This document shows positions 56,124 through 64,000 of a DNA stretch of 64,000 bases, one piece after another. Positions within the stretch are counted from its first letter, which is position 1; every line of letters begins with the position of its first letter. The DNA lies in assembly GCF_016599145.1 (NCBI RefSeq), contig NZ_JAENKO010000019.1, positions 1 to 64,000 of the forward strand, read 5' to 3'. Below the pieces are notes generated by a model, which saw only the letters and a program-made list of their open reading frames with translations, was not told the DNA's origin and searched no databases. Source of the stretch: Tomitella cavernea. Lineage in GTDB: Bacteria; Actinomycetota; Actinomycetes; Mycobacteriales; Mycobacteriaceae. The translations under genes and the position numbers were made by a program.

Positions 56124-56163
56124 CGGCGCCGGCCCGGTGGATCCTGCCACCGGGCCGGCGCCG
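56124..56163. terminator. Terminator after ectC
   Basis: Perfect 17-bp inverted repeat (56124-56140 with 56147-56163), loop atcctg, followed on the plus strand by ttt. Lies 23 bp after ectC and 44 bp beyond the proB stop, so it can end both convergent transcripts. Confidence 0.9.
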
Positions 56164-56206
56164 TTTCGTGTCCGTCCATCGCCCCCGCGCCCCCCGCGCA
56201 TCCCGG

Positions 56207-57322
56207 TCAGACCGGCACCAGATCGTCGGCGTGGACCACCGCGTGCCGCAGGTCCTCCGGAAGTTCTCCGGTGCTGTGCCCGATCATGTGCGGCAACTCG
56301 GAGGAATCGTAGGACACGACGCCCCGGGCCACTGCGGCGTCGTCCGGGCCCTGCAGCACTACCACGTCGCCCTCGGAGAAGTGGCCGCTCACCCCGGTTA
56401 TGCCCGCGGCCAGCAGCGAGCTGCGCCGGTGTGAGACCGCACGCACTGCGCCGGCGTCGAGGTGCAGTGCCCCCGAGGTGTCGGCGGCGTGCCGCACCCA
56501 GAACCGTCGCGCGGACATGCGCTGCGGCCGGGCCTCGAACACGGTGCCCGCCCGCCCGCCTGCGAGGGCCTCGGCCGCGGACGACGCGGCGGCCAGCAGC
56601 ACCGGCACGCCCCCGTCCGCCGCCAGTACCGCGGCCGACAGCTTCGTGGCCATGCCCCCGGTGCCCAGCGTCCCGCCGGTGCCCGCGATCACCTCGCCCA
56701 GGTCGTCGGGGCCGCGCACCTCGTCGATGAACCGCGCGTCGCCCTTGCGCGGGTCGGAGTCGTAGAGACCGTCGACGTCGGACAGCAGAACCAGGGCGTC
56801 GGCGCTCACCAAGTGCGCGACGAGCGCGGCCAGGCGGTCGTTGTCGCCGAATTTGATCTCGCTCGTGGCGACGGTGTCGTTCTCGTTGACCACCGCGACG
56901 GCGTGCAGGGTGCGCAGCCGGTCCAGGGTGCGCTGGGCATTGCGGTGGGCGTCGCGCCGCGCGAAATCACCTGCCGTCAACAACACCTGCGCGACGGTGC
57001 GCTCGTGCCGGGCGAACGCCCGCTGCCACTCCCCCACCAGCGCCAGCTGACCCACCGCGGCCGCGGCCTGCTTGGTGGCCAGGTCACGGGGCCGGCGGCC
57101 CAGCCCCAGCGGAGCGATCCCGGCGCTCACGGCGCCCGAGGAGACGATCACCACGTCCGAACCCGCCCGCATTCGGGCTTCGATGGCCTCCGCCAGCACG
57201 CCCAGACGCGCCGCGTCGAGCCCGCCGTCCAGGCTTGTCAGCGCAGAGGATCCGATCTTCACCACCACGCGGCGCGCGGCGGCGATGGTCTCGCGGGTGC
57301 CCGTCGCCTGGCAGCCGGTCAC
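56207..57322 (-). CDS. proB: Glutamate 5-kinase
   Basis: 371 residues. The amino-acid kinase domain begins [13 protein letters not shown] and includes [33 protein letters not shown] and [12 protein letters not shown]. The C-terminal PUA domain ([34 protein letters not shown]) is present, which usually carries proline feedback. It catalyses the first committed step of proline synthesis. The GTG overlaps the obg stop (GTGA), the normal obg-proB coupling in the order. Confidence 0.95.
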   Translation of the reverse strand: MTGCQATGTRETIAAARRVVVKIGSSALTSLDGGLDAARLGVLAEAIEARMRAGSDVVIVSSGAVSAGIAPLGLGRRPRDLATKQAAAAVGQLALVGEWQRAFARHERTVAQVLLTAGDFARRDAHRNAQRTLDRLRTLHAVAVVNENDTVATSEIKFGDNDRLAALVAHLVSADALVLLSDVDGLYDSDPRKGDARFIDEVRGPDDLGEVIAGTGGTLGTGGMATKLSAAVLAADGGVPVLLAAASSAAEALAGGRAGTVFEARPQRMSARRFWVRHAADTSGALHLDAGAVRAVSHRRSSLLAAGITGVSGHFSEGDVVVLQGPDDAAVARGVVSYDSSELPHMIGHSTGELPEDLRHAVVHADDLVPV

Positions 57323-58779
57323 TGCTCCTCCGGATCGATGCCCTCGAGGCCACGGCGGACCCGGTGTGCGTGCTTGCGTTCCTGCGCGGACACGCGCTCG
57401 GTCTGTTCGAGCCGCGCATCGGTGCCGCGGCCGGTCAGCGGCACCTCGACGCCCGCGGGCAGGGTCGGCTCCCATTCGAAGGTGACCCCGCCGATCGTGA
57501 CCGCGTCGCCCGGCTGTGCGCCGAGTTTCTCGAGCTGCTCCTCCACGCCCAGACGCGCCAGCCGGTCGGCCAGATAGCCGACGGCCTCGTCGTTGTCGAA
57601 CGGCGTCTGCCGCACCCAGCGTTCGGGGCGTGCACCCCGCACGACGAAGTCGCCGCGGTCGGAATGGTCCCGCTCGACGGTGAATCCGGAATCGTCGCGG
57701 GCGACGGGGCGGAGCACCGGGCGGGACGGCTCCGGCGGCGGATTGTCGCGCCGGAACTTCACCACCATCTCGGCAAGCGCGAACGAGAGCGGCTTCAGCC
57801 CGTCGCGGCTGACGGCCGAAACCGTGAACACGGGCCACCCCCGGGAGGTGAACTCTTCGGTCACGAACTCGGCCAGTTCGGCCGCCTCGGGCACATCCGC
57901 CTTGTTGAGCACCACGATCCGCGGCCGGTCCGCCAACCCCACGAGGCCGTTGTCCTCCGACAGTGCCGACCGGTAGGCGGCGAGCTCCGCCTCGAGCGCG
58001 TCGACGTCCGATACGGGATCACGGCCCGGCTCCAGCGTGGCGCAGTCGACCACGTGGGCGAGCACGGCGCACCGCTCAACGTGTCGCAGGAAGTCCAGCC
58101 CCAGGCCGCGGCCGTCGGACGCGCCGGGGATGAGCCCGGGGACGTCCGCCACCGTGAAGGTGGTCTCCCCCGCCGAGACGACGCCGAGGTTCGGCGCCAA
58201 AGTGGTGAAGGGGTAGTCGGCGATCTTCGGCTTGGCCGCGGAAAGCACCGACACCAGGGACGACTTGCCGGCGGACGGGAAGCCGACCAGGCCGACGTCG
58301 GCCACGGACTTCATCTCGAGGACGAGATCGCGCGTCTCGCCCTCCTCACCGAGCAGCGCGAAGCCCGGCGCCCTGCGGGCCCGGGAGACCAGGGCCGCGT
58401 TGCCCAGGCCGCCGCGACCGCCGCGCGCCGCCACCATGCGTGTCCCCGCACCGACGAGGTCGGCGAGCACCTCGCCGTCGTCCCCCAGGACGACCGTGCC
58501 GTCGGGGACCTTGAGGACCAGGTCGCCGCCGCGGGGCCCCTCCCGGTTCGATCCCATGCCGGGTTTGCCGTTGGACGCCTTGGCGTGCGGGTGGAAGTGG
58601 AAGTCGAGCAGCGTGTGCACGCCCAGGTCCACTTCGAGGATCACCGAGCCCCCGTGCCCCCCGTTGCCGCCGTCCGGCCCACCGAGCGGCTTGAACTTCT
58701 CGCGGTGCACGGACGAGCAGCCGTGGCCGCCGTCGCCGGCGCTCACGTGCAGGACGACACGATCGACGAATCGGGACAC
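57319..58779 (-). CDS. obg: GTPase Obg/CgtA
   Basis: 486-residue ribosome-assembly GTPase. The glycine-rich Obg fold ([31 protein letters not shown]) spans the first ~160 residues, then the G domain with [28 protein letters not shown] and NKADVP, then the C-terminal OCT domain ([36 protein letters not shown]). The GTG has GGAGG seven bases upstream. Follows rpmA after 184 bp that contain a terminator. Confidence 0.97.
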   Translation of the reverse strand: MSRFVDRVVLHVSAGDGGHGCSSVHREKFKPLGGPDGGNGGHGGSVILEVDLGVHTLLDFHFHPHAKASNGKPGMGSNREGPRGGDLVLKVPDGTVVLGDDGEVLADLVGAGTRMVAARGGRGGLGNAALVSRARRAPGFALLGEEGETRDLVLEMKSVADVGLVGFPSAGKSSLVSVLSAAKPKIADYPFTTLAPNLGVVSAGETTFTVADVPGLIPGASDGRGLGLDFLRHVERCAVLAHVVDCATLEPGRDPVSDVDALEAELAAYRSALSEDNGLVGLADRPRIVVLNKADVPEAAELAEFVTEEFTSRGWPVFTVSAVSRDGLKPLSFALAEMVVKFRRDNPPPEPSRPVLRPVARDDSGFTVERDHSDRGDFVVRGARPERWVRQTPFDNDEAVGYLADRLARLGVEEQLEKLGAQPGDAVTIGGVTFEWEPTLPAGVEVPLTGRGTDARLEQTERVSAQERKHAHRVRRGLEGIDPEEQ

Positions 58780-58896
58780 CGTGTGTCCTCCTACTCACTG
58801 GCGGGCCTGCCTGCCGCGGGACGGCACAGGGCCGGGGATTTCCGGGACGGCTGGCCGGTTTGCCGGCACGCCCGGGGACGTTCTACGAACAGACGA

Positions 58897-58931
58897 CAGG
58901 GGCGGACGGGATGATCCCCTGCCCGCCCCTG
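58897..58931. terminator. Hairpin after rpmA
   Basis: CAGGGGCGG (58897-58905) pairs with CCGCCCCTG (58923-58931), with further G/C pairing possible in the loop; 33 bp beyond the rpmA stop. It probably reduces read-through from rplU-rpmA into obg. Confidence 0.6.
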
Positions 58932-58963
58932 CCGCCGGAGCCTTGCGTGGTGGCTGCGGGCCG

Positions 58964-59221
58964 TCAGGCCTGCGACGCCACGATGTTGACCGTCTTGCGT
59001 CCGCGCTTGGCACCGAACTCCACCGCGCCAGCGGACAGGGCGAAGAGGGTGTCGTCCTTGCCGCGGCCGACGTTCTCACCGGGGTGGAACCTGGTGCCGC
59101 GCTGACGCACGAGGATCTCGCCGGCGCTGACGGACTGCCCGCCGAAGCGCTTCACGCCGAGTCGCTGGGCATTGGAATCGCGACCGTTCTTGGAACTGGA
59201 CGCGCCCTTCTTGCTTGACAT
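58964..59221 (-). CDS. rpmA: 50S ribosomal protein L27
   Basis: 85-residue basic protein near the peptidyl transferase centre ([42 protein letters not shown]). The short N-terminus before [10 protein letters not shown] has no cleavable extension of the Firmicute type. The ATG is 39 bp after rplU, with which it forms the standard rplU-rpmA operon. Confidence 0.97.
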   Translation of the reverse strand: MSSKKGASSSKNGRDSNAQRLGVKRFGGQSVSAGEILVRQRGTRFHPGENVGRGKDDTLFALSAGAVEFGAKRGRKTVNIVASQA

Positions 59222-59260
59222 CTGAACCCTCCTGCAGGATCCGTACCGGCCCGGGCGGAC

Positions 59261-59569
59261 CTAGTTGTTGATACCGGTGACCTTGAGGACGGTCAGCTTC
59301 TGACGGTGGCCCTGGCGCTTGTGGTAGCCGGTCTTGTTCTTGAACTTGTGGATGCGGATCTTCGGGCCCTTGGTGTGCTCGACGATCTCGCCGGTGACGG
59401 TGGCCTTGGCCAGCGCGGCCGCGTCGGTGGTCAGGCTGGCCCCGTCCACCACAAGCGCGACCGGGAGATCCACCGAGGCGCCGGGCTCGGCCTCGATCTT
59501 CTCGACCTTGACGAGGTCACCAACGGCGACTTTGTACTGCTTGCCGCCGGTCTTGACGATCGCGTACAT
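59261..59569 (-). CDS. rplU: 50S ribosomal protein L21
   Basis: 102 residues, [20 protein letters not shown] to [19 protein letters not shown], complete and ordinary in length. Its transcript appears to begin about 280 bases upstream (see the promoter entry), leaving an unusually long leader for a ribosomal protein gene. Confidence 0.98.
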   Translation of the reverse strand: MYAIVKTGGKQYKVAVGDLVKVEKIEAEPGASVDLPVALVVDGASLTTDAAALAKATVTGEIVEHTKGPKIRIHKFKNKTGYHKRQGHRQKLTVLKVTGINN

Positions 59570-59911
59570 GGAGGGCTACCCCTTGCTAGTCGTAAACATT
59601 CCCACCAGCCGCGGAACGCGGCTGCTCAACTCTGCTGCGGGACGGCGCAGCCGATCACCGCGGCCTCGGCCGACGGCTGATCTCCATCGGCTCGGACCCG
59701 TACTGGCACCCGGAACATCCGGAGACCGACGGCGGGAAGACTCCCGTCGCGCGGTTCCGGAAACGCACAGGCCGGACTCGAACGGATCTGACACGGACTC
59801 GGAAGCGCCGGGGTCGGGCACGCGAGCGCGCCATCGCCCGACAGCGACCGTTCAAGATTACGCGACCGCCGCGAACGCGGTCAAACCGACCTCGGGCGGC
59901 AGCGCGCACCG
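59570..59911 (-). promoter_or_regulatory. rplU-rpmA promoter and long leader
   Basis: The 342-bp gap after rne holds on the minus strand a good promoter: TTGACC (59879-59884) and TAATCT (59855-59860) with an 18-bp spacer, giving a start near 59848. The leader of ~280 bases contains a hairpin CAGCCGC-ggaac-GCGGCTG (59606-59624) 37 bases before the rplU ATG. L21 leaders are known regulatory RNAs in some bacteria; whether this one binds L21 is unknown. Confidence 0.65.
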
Positions 59912-62900
59912 TCAGTCTTCGCCGTCCTCCGGGGGCCCCGTACGCCGCACTGCGGCCCGCCGCCGCGGCCGGCGGTCCGGCGCCTGCTGCGGCACAGCGG
60001 TCACCGGCTCGCCGTCGTCGCCGGACGCGTCGTCCGTCGCCGCCACGGGCGCGGGCGACGCCGCCTGGACGATGATCTCCGAGCGGATCGGCTCACTGGG
60101 TTCCGCCGCATGTTCGGAGGGCGCCGCTGTGGGGCGCGATGCCCGCCGCGAACGCCTCCGCGGCCTGCCCGCTCCCCCGGTACCCGTGGCGGGTTCCGGG
60201 GCTTCGGCCCGCTCTTCCGCTGCCTTGCCCCGCACGGAGGCCTCCTCGACCGCCTCGGCGGCCGGGACCTCCGCAGTGGCCGCGGCCGTCTGCCCGGCCG
60301 CCGCACCGGACGCCGCAGTCGCGTCCGTCATCGGCGCCCGGACGGGTGCCGCTGCGGCGCCCGCGGCGGCCTCCTCACTCTGTGCGCCGGGCTGCTGCCC
60401 GCCTTCTGCTTCCGATCCGCCGCCCTGCGGCCGCCGCGCGCGTCGCCGCCGCTGGCCGGTGCTGCGCGCCACGGCCGCCTCGATCTTCGCGATCGCCGCC
60501 GACTTGTCCGAACCGGCGGACTCGCGCTCACGCGAGCGCTCGTCTTCCGCGCTGCCCTTGCTTTCCGCGGCGCCGCCCGGATCGGAGGATGCGGGTCCGC
60601 CGTGCGACTCGCCCTCGGCCGGTCCGACCTCCGCCATCGCCTTGAACATCGGGTGTTCGGAGTGGTGGTGCGCCGTCTGCTTCTGCGTCTCCTTGGTCTC
60701 CTTGGTCTCCTTGGTCTCCTTGGGCGCCTGCTGGCCACCGCCGCCGCCGGACTTCTTCGACGACTTGCGGCCGCGCCGGGACTCATTCTTTCCCTGCCCG
60801 CCCGTGTCCGGCTCAGCGACGATCGGATCCTCGTGCAGCACGAGTCCACGTCCGTGGCAGTGCTCGCAGGGCGTGGAGAACGCCTCCACCAGCCCCGTGC
60901 CCAGACGCTTGCGCGTCATCTGGACGAGACCGAGCGACGTCACCTCGGACACCTGATGGCGCGTGCGGTCGCGTCCGAGCGCCTCGGTGAGCCGACGCAG
61001 CACCAGGTCGCGGTTGGATTCGAGGACCATGTCGATGAAGTCGACGACGATCATGCCGCCGATGTCGCGCAGCCGCATCTGGCGCACGACCTCCTCGGCC
61101 GCCTCCAAGTTGTTGCGGGTGACCGTCTCCTCCAAGTTCCCGCCGGAGCCGGTGAACTTGCCGGTGTTCACGTCGACCACTGTCATGGCCTCAGTGCGGT
61201 CGATGATCAGCGTGCCGCCGGACGGCAGCCACACCTTGCGCTCGAGCGCCTTGGCCAGCTGCTCGTCGATCCGATACGCCGCGAACACGTCGACCGAACT
61301 TCCGTTCCGGTCGTATCTCTCCACGCGTTCCATCAGGTCCGGCGCCACCCGTTCGATGTACGACGAGACCGTCCCCCACGCCCCGTCGCCCTCGATGACC
61401 AGCTTGCCGAAGTCCTCGTTGAACAAGTCGCGGATCACCTTGACCAGAAGGTCCGGCTCCTCGTACAGCGCCTTGGGCTGCGTCGACTTGGCCGCCTTTG
61501 CCTCGTCGGCCGCGGCCTTGACTACCTCCCACAGCGCTTGGAGCCGTTCGACGTCCCGCCGCAGCTCGTCCTCGCTGACCCCCTCGGAGGCCGTGCGGAT
61601 GATGACGCCGGCGTCGTCCGGCACGATCTGCCGCAGGATGGATTTGAGCCGTTTGCGCTCGGTGTCCGGCAGCTTCCGGCTGATGCCGGTGGACGTCCCG
61701 CGCGGCACGTAGACCAGGAAGCGGCCGGCCATGCTGATCTGGGTGGTCAGCCGGGCACCCTTGTGCCCCACCGGATCCTTGGTGACCTGCACGACCACTT
61801 GATCGCCGGGCTTGAGCGCCTGCTCGATCTTGCGCGCCGAACCGCCGAGTCCGGCGGCGGCCCAGTCCACCTCGCCGGCGTAGAGCACGCCGTTGCGCCC
61901 GCGGCCGATGTCGACGAATGCGGCCTCCATGCTGGGCAGCACGTTCTGCACGCGCCCCAGGTACACGTTGCCCACCATCGACGGCGTGGCCGTGCTGGTG
62001 ACGAAGTGTTCGACGAGGACCTTGTCCTCGAGCACCCCGACCTGCGTGATCGGATCGCGGCCATCGTCCGCCGGCCTCTCCCGCACCACCATGACGCGGT
62101 CGACGGCCTCGCGCCGCGCCAGGAACTCCGCCTCGGAGAGAATAGGCGGACGCCGCCTGCCGGCCTCACGTCCGTCCCGCCTCCGCTGACGCTTGGCCTC
62201 CAGCCGCGTGGAGCCGCTGATGCCCTGGACCTCGTCCCGGCTGCTGCGCTTGCTGCGCGGTTCGCGTTCGTGGACGACGGTGTTCGGCGGGTCGTCGTGG
62301 GACGAGCCGTCCCCGTCCCCGCCGCGACGGCGCCTACGGCGGCGCCTTCGGCGCGACGCGCCGTTGCCCTCCCCGTTGCCGTTGTCGTCGCCGTCGTTGC
62401 CCCGAGCGTCGTCGTTGCCCTGAGAGTCGTCGTTGCCCTGAGCGCCGTCGTTGCCCTGAGCGTCGCCGTTGCCCTCGGCGGACTCGGTCGGCGTGGGGGC
62501 GCCGCCGGCGGCGTCGGACTTGGCGCCCTTCGCGCCGGACTTGCCAGCACCGTCGCCGGAATCCTGCGCTCCGCCGGAGCGTCCGCCCCGCCGCGACTTT
62601 CCGGACCGGCCCCCCTTGCCGCGCGCGTCGTCCGCCGCAGTGTCGGAGTCGGTGGTGCCGACCGTATCGTCCGGGCCTTCCCGCGACGTGTCGCCCTTTT
62701 TGCCGGCCGATGCGTCGTCACGGGAAACCGCCCCATTGCCGACGTCGGCGGTGGCAGCCGCGGTGTCGTCAGAGCCGTTCTGCGCCTTGTCGCCGTTCTG
62801 CTCGCCGCGCCCGCGTCCGCGCCCGCGGCGACCGCGACGCCGGCGGCGCGAGGACCGCCCGCTGCCGCCCTCGGACTCGTCGACGGTGTCGTCATCGGCG

Positions 62901-63499
62901 TCGCCATCCGCATCAGGTTCGTCGCGTGTGCCCTCCGCCGCCTGCTCGACCGAGGCACCCTCCTGCCCGCGCTGCGGTGCCTGCGACCGTGCGTCCGGAT
63001 CCGGTGACAGGAACAGCGGCGCCACGAATGCGGGGCTATCCGCGCCTTCCGGTGCGGAGTCGGCCTCCACCGCCGCCGCGGGGGCCTCGGCCTCAGCCGC
63101 GGCGGTCGTTCCCGCCTCCGCCTTCGAGGCAGCCTCCGCTGCCGCCTCGGGCTTCGATACGGGCTTCGCCTCCGGCTGCTTTTGCTGCGTCTTCCGCGGC
63201 TGCGTCTTCCGCGGCTGCGTGTCCTGCGCAGGCGCCTCCGGCGCCGAGCCGGGTGCCGCGGTGTGCACAACGGCGACTGCCGCAGGAGCGAACGCCTCAC
63301 GGACGCGTTCGCCTTGGTCCCGCGTCACGCTCGAGTGCGCGGTCCTGACCTCCTCGCCGAGCTCGGTGAGCTTGGCCAGGACCTCCTTGCTGGTGACCCC
63401 CAGCAGCTTGGCGAGCGCATGGACGCGCAGCTTCGCAGGGATCTCCACCGCTGCGGTGGAATCGATGTTCTGTTCTTCGGGCGGCGCCTTGTCGGCCAC
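59912..63499 (-). CDS. rne: Ribonuclease E/G
   Basis: 1195-residue endoribonuclease for mRNA decay and rRNA/tRNA processing. An IF2-N-like domain (IPAKLRVHALAKLLGVTSKEV, near residue 20) opens the protein. About 400 residues of disordered Arg/Gly/Asp-rich sequence with hexapeptide repeats follow. The catalytic core is S1 (VGNVYLGRVQNVLPSMEAAFVDIG), GGTLIIDRTEAMTVVDVNTG and GGMIVVDFIDM, with the zinc link Cys878/Cys881 in CEHCHGRGL. A C-terminal low-complexity tail ends in RRRAAVRRTG. The GTG at 63499 has GGAG six bases upstream. Disordered flanks are the typical degradosome scaffolds of mycobacterial RNase E (Rv2444c). Confidence 0.94.
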   Translation of the reverse strand: MADKAPPEEQNIDSTAAVEIPAKLRVHALAKLLGVTSKEVLAKLTELGEEVRTAHSSVTRDQGERVREAFAPAAVAVVHTAAPGSAPEAPAQDTQPRKTQPRKTQQKQPEAKPVSKPEAAAEAASKAEAGTTAAAEAEAPAAAVEADSAPEGADSPAFVAPLFLSPDPDARSQAPQRGQEGASVEQAAEGTRDEPDADGDADDDTVDESEGGSGRSSRRRRRGRRGRGRGRGEQNGDKAQNGSDDTAAATADVGNGAVSRDDASAGKKGDTSREGPDDTVGTTDSDTAADDARGKGGRSGKSRRGGRSGGAQDSGDGAGKSGAKGAKSDAAGGAPTPTESAEGNGDAQGNDGAQGNDDSQGNDDARGNDGDDNGNGEGNGASRRRRRRRRRRGGDGDGSSHDDPPNTVVHEREPRSKRSSRDEVQGISGSTRLEAKRQRRRDGREAGRRRPPILSEAEFLARREAVDRVMVVRERPADDGRDPITQVGVLEDKVLVEHFVTSTATPSMVGNVYLGRVQNVLPSMEAAFVDIGRGRNGVLYAGEVDWAAAGLGGSARKIEQALKPGDQVVVQVTKDPVGHKGARLTTQISMAGRFLVYVPRGTSTGISRKLPDTERKRLKSILRQIVPDDAGVIIRTASEGVSEDELRRDVERLQALWEVVKAAADEAKAAKSTQPKALYEEPDLLVKVIRDLFNEDFGKLVIEGDGAWGTVSSYIERVAPDLMERVERYDRNGSSVDVFAAYRIDEQLAKALERKVWLPSGGTLIIDRTEAMTVVDVNTGKFTGSGGNLEETVTRNNLEAAEEVVRQMRLRDIGGMIVVDFIDMVLESNRDLVLRRLTEALGRDRTRHQVSEVTSLGLVQMTRKRLGTGLVEAFSTPCEHCHGRGLVLHEDPIVAEPDTGGQGKNESRRGRKSSKKSGGGGGQQAPKETKETKETKETQKQTAHHHSEHPMFKAMAEVGPAEGESHGGPASSDPGGAAESKGSAEDERSRERESAGSDKSAAIAKIEAAVARSTGQRRRRARRPQGGGSEAEGGQQPGAQSEEAAAGAAAAPVRAPMTDATAASGAAAGQTAAATAEVPAAEAVEEASVRGKAAEERAEAPEPATGTGGAGRPRRRSRRASRPTAAPSEHAAEPSEPIRSEIIVQAASPAPVAATDDASGDDGEPVTAVPQQAPDRRPRRRAAVRRTGPPEDGED
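60688..60723. repeat. 9-bp tandem repeat in rne
   Basis: Four adjacent copies of tctccttgg, encoding a KET tripeptide repeat after the catalytic core of RNase E. Identical copies in the reading frame indicate slippage-prone sequence in a disordered linker. Confidence 0.85.
62395..62466. repeat. 18-bp tandem repeat in rne
   Basis: Four near-identical 18-bp units (cgttgccctgagcg-type), with a partial fifth, encode the hexapeptide (A/S)QGND(D/G) in the N-terminal disordered region of RNase E. The unit length keeps the frame, so copy number can vary without breaking the gene. Confidence 0.85.
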
Positions 63500-63886
63500 G
63501 TGGTCTCCTCGGGCCCCCGGGCGCGTCGTCCAACCCGACGTGGCGTTTGGCTCCACGAGTTGGTCAGCGCGGCCACACGGGGGCGGCATCGTTGCGGTCC
63601 CGCACCATGCTGGCGCGGGAACGAGTGGTCTCGCACCGCACGCTCACACGCGCGGCGCCTTGCTGGACAACCCGGCGTCACACTCATCATCCAGCGTCGG
63701 CACGCGCACGGGGCGATGCCCCCTGCCGCACTGCGGCGATGACCGAGCAGGTACCCGGGCAGAATCCTGTCGCGACACGTCACACTCGCATCTGACGACT
63801 TCACCCAGTATCCCACACATTCACGCCGAGCCCGACCTCTTCCCCGCACGGACGCCACTGACCAACGTCTGTGCAGGTGAGACGCT
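63500..63886. other. rne upstream region
   Basis: 387 bp between ndk and rne, both leftward. It holds the rne ribosome site. An AGTATC (GATACT on the minus strand, 63807-63812) is a weak -10 candidate. Otherwise no gene or structure is recognised. Confidence 0.35.
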
Positions 63887-64000
63887 CAGACGAGGTGCGG
63901 GAACCAGATCGCGATCTCCCGCGCCGCGGACTCGGGCGAATCCGAGCCGTGCACGAGGTTCTCGCCCGTCTCCAGGCCGAGATCGCCGCGGATGCTGCCG
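63887..64000 (-). CDS. ndk: Nucleoside diphosphate kinase, 3' end (partial, apparent frameshift)
   Basis: Only the last ~37 codons are in the window. [21 protein letters not shown] followed by [12 protein letters not shown] is the diagnostic NDK C-terminus, including the HGSDS loop. After WF the family has Pro and two or three more residues then stop. Here the frame reads RTSSER and stays open for over 200 codons into rne. One extra C after TTC would give WFPHLV and a stop at 63887-63889. So the gene carries a one-base deletion or the sequence has an undercalled C run. The entry uses the expected stop. Confidence 0.85.

Noticed and set aside
60110-63007. 965-codon open frame opposite rne
   Set aside because: Antisense of the disordered Arg/Gly-rich RNase E; low complexity only.
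63325-63886. A 200+-residue C-terminal extension of ndk into the rne region
   Set aside because: It results from a single missing base after the conserved WF; the family ends two to four residues later and the extension has no resemblance to anything.
1-64000. CRISPR arrays, tRNA or rRNA genes, prophage, replication origin
   Set aside because: No regularly spaced repeats, no cloverleaf-type or rRNA sequence recognised, no phage genes, and DnaA boxes are too few for an origin.

Overview
The window is GC-rich (roughly 70%) actinobacterial chromosome. Gene order follows the glyS to ndk segment of the Mycobacterium tuberculosis chromosome closely: glyS, smtB-zur, uppS-recO, amiA2, era, CBS protein, ybeY, phoH, rsmE, dnaJ2-hrcA, hemW, sirA-cysH, subI, treH, lepA, rpsT, holA, comEC/EA, degV, octT-gpgP-rsfS-nadD, VWA-moxR-proA, proB-obg-rpmA-rplU-rne-ndk. 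With octT/gpgP (methylglucose lipopolysaccharide pathway) and decaprenyl-type uppS, this points to a mycolic-acid actinomycete (Mycobacteriales). It is probably not Mycobacterium itself: it has a meso-diaminopimelate dehydrogenase, an unfused CysN and an ectABC operon here. The genus (Dietzia, Tomitella, Gordonia, Tsukamurella or similar) cannot be fixed from this window.

Layout. 1-0.8 kb: three tandem tiny genes for paralogous 39-59 residue peptides sharing a QLF-x-x-GSS core. 1.1-11.4 kb: PucR-type regulator, glycyl-tRNA synthetase, zinc-responsive smtB-zur pair with a leaderless promoter and a Zur-like box, an MFS exporter that has replaced the end of a decayed glutaminase gene, uppS-recO, and an amidase-TetR pair behind a perfect palindrome. 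11.4-20.6 kb: housekeeping run era to hemW. 20.8-26.8 kb: assimilatory sulfate reduction operon (sirA, cysH, cysD, cysN, siroheme chelatase) preceded by a leaderless 38-codon reading frame packed with Cys and Met codons, probably a sulfur-sensing attenuator. 26.8-34.3 kb: meso-DAP dehydrogenase, a flavin disulfide reductase with a repeat tail, an orphan sulfate-binding protein with two small membrane proteins, trehalase and a nitronate monooxygenase. 34.3-48.2 kb: lepA, rpsT, holA, competence genes, degV, the octT-gpgP-rsfS-nadD cluster, VWA/MoxR pair and proA. 48.2-49.8 kb: an IS1380-family element with 5-bp target duplication and a frameshifted transposase. 49.8-56.2 kb: trans-acting enoyl reductase-like protein, RecQ helicase and ectABC. 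56.2-64.0 kb: proB, obg, rpmA-rplU with a long leader, a large RNase E/G and the 3' end of ndk.

How the parts relate. Sulfur assimilation (ATP sulfurylase, APS reductase, ferredoxin sulfite reductase and a chelatase for its siroheme) forms a translationally coupled operon. Ectoine genes plus proA/proB give two routes to compatible solutes. Translation and ribosome-assembly genes (era, ybeY, rsmE, rsfS, obg, lepA, rpsT, rpmA, rplU, rne) make up most of the rest. No tRNA, rRNA, CRISPR array or prophage was seen.
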